From Myxococcales bacterium (GTDB taxonomy: Bacteria; Myxococcota_A; Bradymonadia; Bradymonadales; Bradymonadaceae): 36,122 nt of DNA. Where the stretch lies: positions 1 to 36,122 of the forward strand of contig SLJM01000388.1 of the NCBI GenBank assembly GCA_007135085.1, written 5' to 3'. A program made the translations under genes and the position numbers. The first letter of the stretch is position 1. The number at the start of each line of letters is the position of its first letter. Shown here one piece after another: positions 25,423-33,408 of this stretch. The notes under the pieces were generated by a model. That model searched no databases. It saw only the letters and a list, made by a program, of their open reading frames with translations, and had not been told where the DNA came from.

Positions 25423-26175
25423 TCACATCGAGATCCCGCCGTCGACGTCGATGCATCGGCCCGTGAAGTAGCCGCATTCGAAGATGAATTTGACGGCCAT
25501 ATAGATCTCCTCGGGCTGTCCGGCGCGTCGAAGGGGCACCTGGGACAGGAGCTTCTCCAACATCTCGGGGCGCATGCCGTCTAAGATGGGCGTCTGGGTA
25601 AAGCCGGGGGCCACGGCGCCGACGCGGATCTTGTGGCGGGCCAATTCTTCGGCCCACAGCTTGGTGTCGGCGACGACGCCGGCCTTGGTGGCCGAGTAGT
25701 TGCCCTGGCCGCGGTTTCCGTGGCGCGAGCAGGAGCTGATATTGACGATGACCCCGGACTGACCGGACTGGACCATCTGGGCCGCCACCTCGCGGGTGCA
25801 CAAGAAGGTGCCCGTCAGGTTGACGTCGACCACGGCCTGCCACTCGTCGAGGGTCATGGTGCGGAGTTTGCCGGTGTCACGGTTCTGTTTGACCAGCAGG
25901 GCATCGCGGAAGATGCCGGCGTTATTGACCAGGCCGTTGAGCCCGCCGAAGGCGTCGACGCCGGTCTTTACGGCGGCTTTGACGTCCTCTTCGCTTGCCA
26001 CGCTGCCCGTGGCGGTGACGATGTCGGGGTGTTCCTCTTTGAGGGCCGCCAGGCCCTCTTCGTCGACGTCAAAGGCAAGCACCTGGGCGCCCGCTTTTTT
26101 GAAATTGAGGGCAAAGCACCGGCCCAGGCCGCTGGCGGCGCCGGTGACCATGATCTTTCCGTCGTTGAGGTTCAT
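25423..26175 (-). CDS. Short-chain dehydrogenase/reductase (SDR)
   Basis: A 250-residue classical SDR. The cofactor motif TGAASGLG is at residues 11-18, NNAG at 84-87, and the catalytic Ser137/138, Tyr150 and Lys154 are present (GNYSATKAG). The C-terminal PEEI and VDGGISM are typical of FabG- and acetoacetyl-CoA reductase-like members. It should reduce or oxidise a carbonyl/alcohol with NAD(P)H; the substrate is unknown. Asp36 at the end of the second strand (FDVD) suggests NAD(H) preference. The start is set at 26175 because AGGAG precedes it by 7 bases; the frame extends 50 codons further without support. It converges with the Lrp gene and is divergent from the small protein at 26303. Confidence 0.9.
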   Translation of the reverse strand: MNLNDGKIMVTGAASGLGRCFALNFKKAGAQVLAFDVDEEGLAALKEEHPDIVTATGSVASEEDVKAAVKTGVDAFGGLNGLVNNAGIFRDALLVKQNRDTGKLRTMTLDEWQAVVDVNLTGTFLCTREVAAQMVQSGQSGVIVNISSCSRHGNRGQGNYSATKAGVVADTKLWAEELARHKIRVGAVAPGFTQTPILDGMRPEMLEKLLSQVPLRRAGQPEEIYMAVKFIFECGYFTGRCIDVDGGISM

Positions 26176-26302
26176 CAGATACTCCTGGTTGAAATATGGT
26201 TCACAGTGATGAGTGAGTGCTGGGCTCGCGAATTGACTTCGTCCTTCGTTGAAGGTGTCGAAATTTACACTACAGGCAGTGACTCTTACAGTGGAGTGAG
26301 CC

Positions 26303-26824
26303 ATGCGGGACCGATACCTCACCATATATCTTCGCGATCATTACGCCATGGCCCAGGGGGGCATCGACTTCTTCGAGCGCGTTTGCCGACAGAATAAGGG
26401 AAATGTCGTCGGTGGCCGTCTGGAGGAGATGATAGTGGAGCTCAAAGAGGAGAGTCGAGATCTCAAGAGAGTGCTCGACCTTCTCCATATCGAGCGTTCG
26501 CCGCTCAAGACCGCCGGGGCCCGACTGGCCCAACAGGCGGGGCGGCTCAAATTCAATGGCGAGCTGCTCAGTTATTCGCCGCTGAGCCGTCTGCTCGAGC
26601 TCGAGGGTTGTATGGCCGCCGTCACCACCCGGCGAGGGCTGTGGATGACCCTATCAGACGCTCAATTCGTCCACTCCGCACTGGAAGAGCTGCCCTTCGA
26701 CTCCTTCATCGCCCGCTGTGACCGACAATTGGAGGTGCTTCAAAACCTCCACTCAAAAGCGGCGCGGACCATGCTCAAGGCCGGACGAGAACAGGATAGC
26801 CCTGGGGGAAGACCTCGGGCCTGA
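26303..26824 (+). CDS. Conserved helical protein of unknown function
   Basis: A 173-residue protein, soluble and predicted nearly all-helical. It begins MRDRYLTIYLRDHYAMAQGG. Repeated E-x2-x-D/E patterns (LEEMIVELKEESRDLKRVLD) suggest a four-helix bundle. I recall similarly built conserved hypothetical proteins, mainly in actinobacteria, with the same YLTIYL-(N/R)-DH opening and a later GRLK-N-G-LL-SPLS segment, but no function. A ferritin-like or DUF892-like bundle is possible; no complete diiron ExxH pair was seen. GGAG lies 7 bases before the ATG. The intergenic region shared with the SDR is 127 bp, and the cation ATPase starts 180 bp downstream. Confidence 0.7.
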   Translation: MRDRYLTIYLRDHYAMAQGGIDFFERVCRQNKGNVVGGRLEEMIVELKEESRDLKRVLDLLHIERSPLKTAGARLAQQAGRLKFNGELLSYSPLSRLLELEGCMAAVTTRRGLWMTLSDAQFVHSALEELPFDSFIARCDRQLEVLQNLHSKAARTMLKAGREQDSPGGRPRA

Positions 26825-27004
26825 GCGATGTTGAGTGCGAAAACCAGGGGCAAAACCGAGGGCACCACCTTCTATATTCACCTCCCCATCGCCGACGCTT
26901 TCTTAGCCACCTGTGCCCTCTCTGGTCCCTGAGCAACCTTGTTATCGTCGCTATTGTGCTGACAGTTGTGGTCTCCCAATGGTGTATCTGATGCACTGAT
27001 TCTC

Positions 27005-29743
27005 ATGGCCCCTGACGCTAGATCAAAACAAGGCGGCACGAGTACTCCCGACGAACCCTGGCATACTCTGTCCGTCGACGAGATAGCCGAGATGGGGCAG
27101 ACCGATCTCGACGAGGGTCTCGACCAGGAGGAGGCACAGCGGCGTCTCGAGGAGTTCGGGCCCAATAAGGTGGAGGCCGAAAAGAGCACGCCCTGGTGGC
27201 GGATCCTCATAAAACAATTTGTCGATCCCCTGATCTATATTCTCTTCGCCGCCGCCCTGGTGGCGTTGGTCTTTCAAAAATATATCGACACCGCCGTGAT
27301 CCTGGCCGTGTTGGTCATCAACGGCGCCATCGGTTTTTTTCAGGAGTTGCGCGCCCGAAAGGCGATCCTGTCCCTTGCCGAGCTGAGCGCCCCCAAGGCC
27401 CATGTGGTCCGCGGCGATCGACAACACGAAATCCCCAGCGAAGAGGTGGTACCAGGCGACGTGGTCCTGCTGCGCTCTGGGGCCCACGTGCCTGCCGACC
27501 TGCGACTGACACACACCCGTGAACTCGAGATCGACGAGTCGGCGCTCACCGGCGAATCCGTGCCTGTAGGCAAGCAGGTCGACCCCATCGACGACGAAGA
27601 CGCCGTGGCCGGCGACCAGGCCAATATGGCCTTTTCCTCTACCGTGGTCACTCGAGGTCGGGGCCGAGGGGTGGTGGTGCGCACCGGCGGGGATACCGAA
27701 TTGGGTCAGATCGCCTCGTCGATGCGCGACGTGGTCGACGCGGAAGCGCCCATCCAGGCCAAGGTGCGCACTTTGAGTCACTGGATCGGGGCTGCCATCG
27801 CCGCCATGACCGTCGTGGTCGGCGTGGTGGGCTGGGCTCAGCAGCGGGCTCTCGACGAGATCGTGGGCATGGCGATCGCCATGGCCGTGGCCGCCATCCC
27901 CGAAGCCCTTCCCATCGTGCTCACGGTCACTCTCGCCGTGGGCGTGCGGCGCATGGCCGATCGAAACGCCATTACCCGCTCTCTTCCCGCCGTGGAGACC
28001 CTGGGCAGCACCACCGTCATCGGCTCCGACAAAACGGGCACGCTGACCATGAACGAGATGACCGTCAAGGTCGTCGCCGCCGCCGGGGTGGAGTACGCCT
28101 TTAGCGGCTCGGGCTACGACACTGAGGGGCAGGTAGAGCGCGACGACAAGTCTGTAGAGCTCGACGACGAGCCGGCTCTTCGCGCCGCATTGATGGGCGG
28201 CATTTTGGCCAACGAAGCCCCGGCAGTGCCAAGCCCGGAGGAAAAAAACGAGGGAGATCCCACCGAATTGGCGCTGCTCGTGGCGGCTGAGAAGGCGGGC
28301 ATCTCCGTGGACCAGATCCGTCGTAAATATAAAGAGGTCGACTCCATCCCCTTCGAATCAGAGCGGCAATTCATGGCCAGCCTTCGCCGCGACGACCAGG
28401 GCCAGTGTCGGCTGTACCTAAAGGGGTCACCGGAGGCGATTATCGAGCGCTGCGACCATCAAATGGGACCCGATGAATCGAAGCAGCCCCTCGATAGGGA
28501 AGCCATCGAAGAACGGGCCCAAGAATTGGCCGGCCGAGGCTTTCGAGTCCTGGCCATCGCCGTGGGCTCAACCGACGACGACCGCATCCACGATGAGCTG
28601 GCCGACGATCTGACCCTGACGGGTCTGCAGGCCATGGAAGATCCCCTGCGGCCGGAGGTCGTCGACGCCGTCGAAGACGCTCGCTCTGCCGGCATCAAGG
28701 TGATGATGCTCACCGGTGACCACGCCCAGACCGCCCGCGCCATCGGCGAACAACTGGGTCTGATTGAAGGGGAGGAGGCCAGGGTCCTGGAGGGACGGCA
28801 GATGTCGTCGATGGACGACGACGAGCTGGACCGAAGGTTAGAGGACACCGCCGTCTTTGCCCGGGTCGCCCCAGAGCACAAATTGCGCATCGTCGAGCGC
28901 CTCAAGGCGCGGGACGAGATCGTGGCCGTCACCGGCGACGGGGTCAACGACGCCCCTGCCCTGCGCGCCGCCCATCTGGGGGTGGCCATGGGCCAGGAGG
29001 GCACCGACGTGGCCCGCGAGGCCTCCGATATGGTGCTCTCCGACGATAATTTCGCCACCATTACCGCCGCCGTCGAAGAGGGCCGGGTGGTCTTCGACAA
29101 TATCCGCAAGGTCACCTATTTCCTGCTCTCCACCGGGGTGGGGCTGGTACTTGCCATTATGTTGGCCCTCTTCTTTGGGTGGCCCCTGCCCTTTGTGGCG
29201 GTGCAGGTATTGTGGATCAACCTGGTCACCAAGGGCCTGCAGGACGTGTCGCTGGCCTTTGAACCCGGCGAGCCGGGGCAGCTCGATCGGCCGCCCCGGC
29301 CTCCCGGGGAGGGAGTGTTCAATCGACCCGTGCTGATTCGAATGGTGACCATCGGCGCCTTTTTGGGTGTGGTCACCCTGGGGGTCTTCTGGTGGTTTTA
29401 CGACACCACGGGCGACCTGGTGCTCAGCCAGACCGTGGCCATGACCCAGATGGTGATCTTTCAATTCTTCCACGTCGCCAATTGTCGCTCATTGCACCGC
29501 TCCCTGTTCACCATCTCCCCTTTTTCCAATAAGGCCCTCTTTCTGGCCGTCGCCGCCGCCCTGCTGGCCCATCTGGCCATCATCTATATCCCGGCCCTGC
29601 AATTTCTATTTCAGACCGCCCCGTTGAGCCTGGACCATTGGGCGCTGATCACGGTCATCGCCCTATCGATCATCGTCGTCGTCGAGGCCGACAAATGGTG
29701 GCTTCGCCGCCGGGGCTTCGGCCCGGGCCTGTCACATCACTGA
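27005..29743 (+). CDS. P2-type cation-transporting ATPase
   Basis: A 912-residue P-type ATPase of the P2 (Ca/Na/Mg-like) class. It has an N-terminal cation-ATPase domain; the actuator motif LTGES (Glu184); the fourth-helix motif AAIPEALP (Glu300); the phosphorylation site SDKTGTLT (Asp342); TGD and the hinge GDGVNDAPAL; and six C-terminal helices. The sixth helix reads NLVTKGLQD: Asn739 is kept, but the position of the Ca-ligand Asp800 of SERCA is Lys743, with an acidic Asp747 one turn later. The ion therefore cannot be assigned to Ca2+; H+, Na+, K+ or Mg2+ are open. The ATG at 27005 (MAPDARSK) is preferred over the TTG at 26966; neither has a clear ribosome site. The 3' end overlaps the convergent methyltransferase gene by 12 bp. 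Confidence 0.9.
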   Translation: MAPDARSKQGGTSTPDEPWHTLSVDEIAEMGQTDLDEGLDQEEAQRRLEEFGPNKVEAEKSTPWWRILIKQFVDPLIYILFAAALVALVFQKYIDTAVILAVLVINGAIGFFQELRARKAILSLAELSAPKAHVVRGDRQHEIPSEEVVPGDVVLLRSGAHVPADLRLTHTRELEIDESALTGESVPVGKQVDPIDDEDAVAGDQANMAFSSTVVTRGRGRGVVVRTGGDTELGQIASSMRDVVDAEAPIQAKVRTLSHWIGAAIAAMTVVVGVVGWAQQRALDEIVGMAIAMAVAAIPEALPIVLTVTLAVGVRRMADRNAITRSLPAVETLGSTTVIGSDKTGTLTMNEMTVKVVAAAGVEYAFSGSGYDTEGQVERDDKSVELDDEPALRAALMGGILANEAPAVPSPEEKNEGDPTELALLVAAEKAGISVDQIRRKYKEVDSIPFESERQFMASLRRDDQGQCRLYLKGSPEAIIERCDHQMGPDESKQPLDREAIEERAQELAGRGFRVLAIAVGSTDDDRIHDELADDLTLTGLQAMEDPLRPEVVDAVEDARSAGIKVMMLTGDHAQTARAIGEQLGLIEGEEARVLEGRQMSSMDDDELDRRLEDTAVFARVAPEHKLRIVERLKARDEIVAVTGDGVNDAPALRAAHLGVAMGQEGTDVAREASDMVLSDDNFATITAAVEEGRVVFDNIRKVTYFLLSTGVGLVLAIMLALFFGWPLPFVAVQVLWINLVTKGLQDVSLAFEPGEPGQLDRPPRPPGEGVFNRPVLIRMVTIGAFLGVVTLGVFWWFYDTTGDLVLSQTVAMTQMVIFQFFHVANCRSLHRSLFTISPFSNKALFLAVAAALLAHLAIIYIPALQFLFQTAPLSLDHWALITVIALSIIVVVEADKWWLRRRGFGPGLSHH

Positions 29744-30448
29744 TCGGGCCGAGACAAGGCGCATCACGTCGTAGGGCTCGTCGAAGGGAGCGCTCACGTC
29801 GAGCTCGAAGCCGTGAGCGCTCAGGACCTCCTCGGCCCGCTCCAGAGTAAATGTGAGATAAAACATGATAAACGGCGGCTTGATCAGCGCATTGCGCACG
29901 TGCATGGCGGCGTTGAACGTGCGCGAGACCCACCATCTTCGACTGGTCACCGGCGGCATCGGGGTGGTGACGAATAAAAATCGCCCCCCCGGCTTGAGGG
30001 CCGCCTTGACCCGCTCGGCGAATCGATCCTGATCGGGCTCCAGGATATGGCCGAAGGCACCGCAGCAGGTGACCACGTCAAATTCATCTTTGAATTCCAT
30101 CTTGAAGACATCCTGGCGCAGGAGGCGAATTTCGGCCTCCCCCGGGGAGTGGGCCAACTGGCGCCTCGCCTCGTCGAGCATTCCCTGGGACAGATCGACG
30201 CCGGTGACGTGGCTCCTGCACCGGGAGCGAAGAGCTCTCATGACCGCCCCGGTGCCGCAGCATAGGTCGAGGGCGGCGTCGACGCTCTTTTCTGGCCCCA
30301 CCGCTTGCGCCAGGGGCTCGACCAGCTCATCGGGGGTGCGAAACGGCGTATATTCGAATTTCGGAGCCAGCAGATCGTATCCCCTGGTCGTCGACGACAG
30401 AGCCTGCCTGGCGAGTTCGAAAAACGAGGGTCCTCGGGGATCGAACAT
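29732..30448 (-). CDS. Class I SAM-dependent methyltransferase
   Basis: A 238-residue methyltransferase (UbiE/Methyltransf_11-like). Motif I LDLCCGTGAV is at residues 60-69, with the acidic ribose-binding Asp85 in VTGVD. The motif II/post-II region is FDVVTCCGAFGH and motif III LKPGGRFLFVTTP. The second half (RRWWVSRTFNAAMHVRNALIKPPFIMFYLTFTL) is hydrophobic and aromatic, consistent with a lipid-like or aromatic acceptor; the substrate is unknown. AGAGGAG lies 8 bases before the ATG. It converges with the ATPase gene (12-bp overlap of 3' ends) and is divergent from the kinase-ODP gene across a 292-bp regulatory region. Confidence 0.88.
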   Translation of the reverse strand: MFDPRGPSFFELARQALSSTTRGYDLLAPKFEYTPFRTPDELVEPLAQAVGPEKSVDAALDLCCGTGAVMRALRSRCRSHVTGVDLSQGMLDEARRQLAHSPGEAEIRLLRQDVFKMEFKDEFDVVTCCGAFGHILEPDQDRFAERVKAALKPGGRFLFVTTPMPPVTSRRWWVSRTFNAAMHVRNALIKPPFIMFYLTFTLERAEEVLSAHGFELDVSAPFDEPYDVMRLVSARSVM

Positions 30449-30596
30449 GGTTTTGTCTCCTCTTATTGTCCCACGGCCAGGCTCTAACTCCCTGTGGTTT
30501 TGAGGATAATCTCAATACCGGCCCCTGTCGACGCTCTTCCAACAAAGACTCATGGTGGAAGAAAGGGCGCAAACTTTTCACCCACCCCCAAGAATG

Positions 30597-30609
30597 CGCA
30601 ATTTCTGCG
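30597..30609. promoter_or_regulatory. Enhancer-like dyad 1 (CGCA-N5-TGCG)
   Basis: CGCAATTTCTGCG, one of two dyads of identical form in the region between the methyltransferase and kinase-ODP genes. Its centre lies about 100 bp upstream of the start predicted from the -24/-12 element at 30676-30691. Confidence 0.5.
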
Positions 30610-30616
30610 CCCCATC

Positions 30617-30629
30617 CGCACGTTCTGCG
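30617..30629. promoter_or_regulatory. Enhancer-like dyad 2 (CGCA-N5-TGCG)
   Basis: CGCACGTTCTGCG shares the arms and the TTC of dyad 1. Centre-to-centre distance is 20 bp, about two helical turns, so both would lie on one face of the DNA, as for paired activator sites. Confidence 0.5.
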
Positions 30630-30675
30630 TCTGCCCTCCCCCCTCAGCATTACAACTCGTCACAGGACTTGATTT

Positions 30676-30691
30676 TGGTCTGAATTTTGCA
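30676..30691 (+). promoter_or_regulatory. -24/-12 (sigma-54-like) promoter of kinase-ODP
   Basis: TGGTCTGAATTTTGCA matches the sigma-54 pattern TGGCAC-N5-TTGCA at TGG and TTGCA with exact GG-to-GC spacing; the middle CAC is replaced by TCT. The predicted start is near 30703, 38 bp before the ATG at 30741. A weak sigma-70 alternative (TTGATT, 17 bp, TAGTTA) overlaps it. Confidence 0.5.
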
Positions 30692-30740
30692 TAGTTATCG
30701 CCGCGGCAAGCCGCCGTCACATACATTCATAGGAAATACG

Positions 30741-32831
30741 ATGACGCAACAGGAAATACCGGAATTGGCGTTTGGCCCCTATAAGCTGATCGAAAAGCTC
30801 GGCGCCGGGGCCGCCGGCGCAGTATACCTGGCCCGCCATTCCCTGCTGGACCAACCCTACGCCGTAAAAGTACTCCACGAGCATTACGCCACGGATCCCC
30901 GCTTTACGGCCCGGTTTTTAAGGGAAGCCAAGTTGGCGGCCAGGCTCAACCACCCCAATATCGTGGGTGTGGTCACCGCCGACCACCACGAACACTCCTA
31001 TTATCTGGTCATGGAGTATATCGAGGGCCCCACCCTGGAAGATCTGGTGGTACAAGAGGGGCCGCTGAATCCTCGACGGGCGGTGGACTATGTACGCCAG
31101 ATTCTCGATGCCCTGGTCTACGCCCACGGCAAAGGGGTATTTCACCGGGATATCAAAGCGGAAAACGTGCTCATCGACCCCCGCGACAGGGCTCGCCTGG
31201 TGGACTTCGGTCTGGTCATGGAGGTGGAGCAGGAAAACCGACTGACCGCCGATAATGCCGTCCTGGGTACCCCCTATTATATGCCCCTCGAGCAATGGAT
31301 GAGCGACCCCGTCGACGAGCGGGCCGACCTCTACTCCACGGGAGTGCTGCTGTATTACCTGCTCACCGGGCGGTTTCCCTTTCCCGGCGACTCCCCGATC
31401 CAGGTGCTCCATCGGCTCAACTCCGACGTCCACGACCCGCTGGGGCTGACTGTAGACCCCTCCGCCGGCCTCGACGAGCGGGCGATCCATCAATTGGAGA
31501 GAATCCTCGATTGCGCACTGGCAAAGAATCGAGAGAAGCGTTTTTCATCGGCCCGCCGCTTCTCAGACGCATTGGCCAGTTGGCTGGCCAACACCGATGA
31601 AGCAACTCAGTCAACCCGGACCCGACAATCGGTCACCACCCCCTCACGGGGCGCCCGTGGTGTGGAAGCAAGAGAGGACGCAATGCAGAAATCGCCCAAT
31701 CTAGAGACCGCCCCCGTGGAGATCGCCGAAGGCACTTTCTGGGTGGGCAAGAGGCCCAAAGACGAGATCTTCTACGCCAATCCCTACCTGCGGGTCTTCG
31801 CCCCCCGTGGCAGCGAGTACCAGCCCTTTAATCTGATCATCGATCCGGGCTCGAGCAAAGATTTCAGCGTCGTCCAATCCAAGGTCAACCAGGTCATCGG
31901 CGACGTCAAAAACCTGTCGTCGGTCTTCATCAATCACCAGGATCCCGACGTGGGCTCGTCGGTGGGCCTTTTGTTGGGGCGCTACACCCCCAACGCCCAC
32001 GTGCTGTGCACAGAAGATACGTGGCGGCTGGTGCACTATTATAATATCCCTCGAGACCGCTTCGTGGCCCTCGAGAAATACGCCCGGGGCATCCGCCTTC
32101 CCTCGGGCAACGTGGTGCTGCCCGTGCCCAGCCCGTTTTGCCACTTTGTGGGAGCCATGATGCTCTACGATCCCCAGACCCGGGTGCTGTTTAGCGGCGA
32201 TCTCTTCGGCGGCTTGACCGATAAGGGGGCCACCGGACTCTACGCCGACGAGAGTGATTGGACGGGCATGCGCGCCTTCCACCAGATCTATATGCCCACC
32301 CAAAAAGCCCTGCAGCACGCCATCGACAATATTCGCCGCCTCGATCCGCCGGTGGAGATCATCGCCCCCCAGCACGGCCGGGTCATCCAGGGCGAATACG
32401 TCCAGGAATTTATGGAGCGCCTCTATAATTTACCGGTGGGCCTCGATATCTTGAGCGATCGAAACGCCAGCGACGAGGAATTACAGGCCTGGACCACCGT
32501 GTTGGCCCGCATCGTCGACGTGGCCCGCAGCGCCCTGGGCGATGAGGTGGCTACTATTCTGTCTGACGATCCCAACCTGAGCGGTCACGTCACGATCAAC
32601 GGGTCGACGGTGACCATCGCCAACCTGGGTAAGACCTCGGTGGAACAGGCGGTGCGCATTCTCTGCGATAAGGTGCCCCACGCCACGGCGAATTCGATTA
32701 AATACGAGGCGGTCTTCGCCTCTCAGGAGCTGGGCCTGCCCACGCCGGCGGTCGAGCTCGACGAGGATGGACCTGACGACTCCGATGACCAGGCCACCGG
32801 GACGGAACCCGCTGGTTTTCATGCCGCTTGA
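30741..32831 (+). CDS. Ser/Thr kinase fused to ODP-type diiron MBL domain
   Basis: A 696-residue fusion protein. Residues about 14-283 are a Hanks-type Ser/Thr kinase with glycine loop GAGAAGAV, Lys43, HRDIKAEN (Asp137, Asn142) and DFG (Asp155); the usual APE is MPLEQ. A polar linker leads to residue 315. Residues about 318-585 resemble the metallo-beta-lactamase domain of flavodiiron proteins (FprA/ODP type). Probable iron ligands are His399, Asp401 and Asp403 in NHQDPDV, then His468, Asp487 and His545. There is no flavodoxin domain. The last ~110 residues form a small unassigned domain. Stand-alone ODP domains bind O2 or NO in chemotaxis and sensing, so a gas- or redox-controlled kinase is the natural reading (inference). 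The start is ATG at 30741, with AGGA six bases upstream. No transmembrane segment was seen, so it should be cytoplasmic. Confidence 0.88.
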   Translation: MTQQEIPELAFGPYKLIEKLGAGAAGAVYLARHSLLDQPYAVKVLHEHYATDPRFTARFLREAKLAARLNHPNIVGVVTADHHEHSYYLVMEYIEGPTLEDLVVQEGPLNPRRAVDYVRQILDALVYAHGKGVFHRDIKAENVLIDPRDRARLVDFGLVMEVEQENRLTADNAVLGTPYYMPLEQWMSDPVDERADLYSTGVLLYYLLTGRFPFPGDSPIQVLHRLNSDVHDPLGLTVDPSAGLDERAIHQLERILDCALAKNREKRFSSARRFSDALASWLANTDEATQSTRTRQSVTTPSRGARGVEAREDAMQKSPNLETAPVEIAEGTFWVGKRPKDEIFYANPYLRVFAPRGSEYQPFNLIIDPGSSKDFSVVQSKVNQVIGDVKNLSSVFINHQDPDVGSSVGLLLGRYTPNAHVLCTEDTWRLVHYYNIPRDRFVALEKYARGIRLPSGNVVLPVPSPFCHFVGAMMLYDPQTRVLFSGDLFGGLTDKGATGLYADESDWTGMRAFHQIYMPTQKALQHAIDNIRRLDPPVEIIAPQHGRVIQGEYVQEFMERLYNLPVGLDILSDRNASDEELQAWTTVLARIVDVARSALGDEVATILSDDPNLSGHVTINGSTVTIANLGKTSVEQAVRILCDKVPHATANSIKYEAVFASQELGLPTPAVELDEDGPDDSDDQATGTEPAGFHAA

Positions 32832-32984
32832 AGGTGAGTCTAAGCGCGACTCTTTGCCCCGTCGACGGAGGGGCACGATTCCACTACTCTCCCATGAGCA
32901 GAGAGTCCGTCGCTGCTGCCGGTGAACTTTCACCCGCCCAATGGCGCGATATACCGTTTCAAATCAAGAGGAGCTCGAAACAAA

Positions 32985-33404
32985 ATGAAACAAAAACTGA
33001 AACAACTCATCCCTTTTTTCGCCATCTTATTGGTGGCCACCACTTTTTTTGCCTGCGACGAGGCTGAAGCCGAAGCCGACGAGCCGGCCACCGAAGAAGC
33101 GGAAGAGGTCGAAGAAGCCAGCGCAGATGAGCAGGCCGAAGATGAAGGAGCTGCCCAGCAGGCCAATACGGCCAGCGTCGCGCTCGACATCGACGGCATG
33201 ACCTGCGTCAGCTGTGCCAACAGCATCAAAGCCTCCCTTCTGGAAGCGGAAGGGATCATCTCCGCCGATCTCGACTTTGGTGCCCGCCGGGCCGACGTGG
33301 AATACGACGCCGATCGGTTGGACGTGGAGGCAGTTATCGCCATCATCGAAGCCGACGACTCGGGCTTTACGGCCACCGAAGCCGGCGCCGGCGACGAGAG
33401 CTGA
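32985..33404 (+). CDS. HMA-domain lipoprotein (metal-binding)
   Basis: A 139-residue protein. The signal peptide ends TTFFAC (Cys20), a slightly unusual lipobox. A very acidic linker follows to about residue 60 (mostly Glu, Asp and Ala). Residues about 64-135 form a heavy-metal-associated (HMA) domain with GMTC-VS-C, where Cys74 and Cys77 would bind Cu+, Hg2+ or Zn2+. This is the fold of MerP and CopZ, here predicted outside the cytoplasm and tethered to a membrane. Asp follows the lipidated Cys, which in enterobacteria means inner-membrane retention; whether that rule holds here is unknown. AGGAG lies 11 bases before the ATG, rather far. It lies 153 bp after the kinase-ODP gene and is translationally close to the next gene (4-bp gap). 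Confidence 0.85.
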   Translation: MKQKLKQLIPFFAILLVATTFFACDEAEAEADEPATEEAEEVEEASADEQAEDEGAAQQANTASVALDIDGMTCVSCANSIKASLLEAEGIISADLDFGARRADVEYDADRLDVEAVIAIIEADDSGFTATEAGAGDES

Positions 33405-33408
33405 TCGA

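Noticed and set aside
26980-26995. -24/-12-like sequence TGGTGTATCTGATGCA before the ATPase
   Set aside because: Spacing is right, but the predicted transcription start would fall on the chosen ATG at 27005, leaving no leader. Likely chance.
32855-32875. TGCCCC/GGGGCA hairpin after the kinase-ODP gene
   Set aside because: Short stem with no T-run; not good enough to call a terminator.
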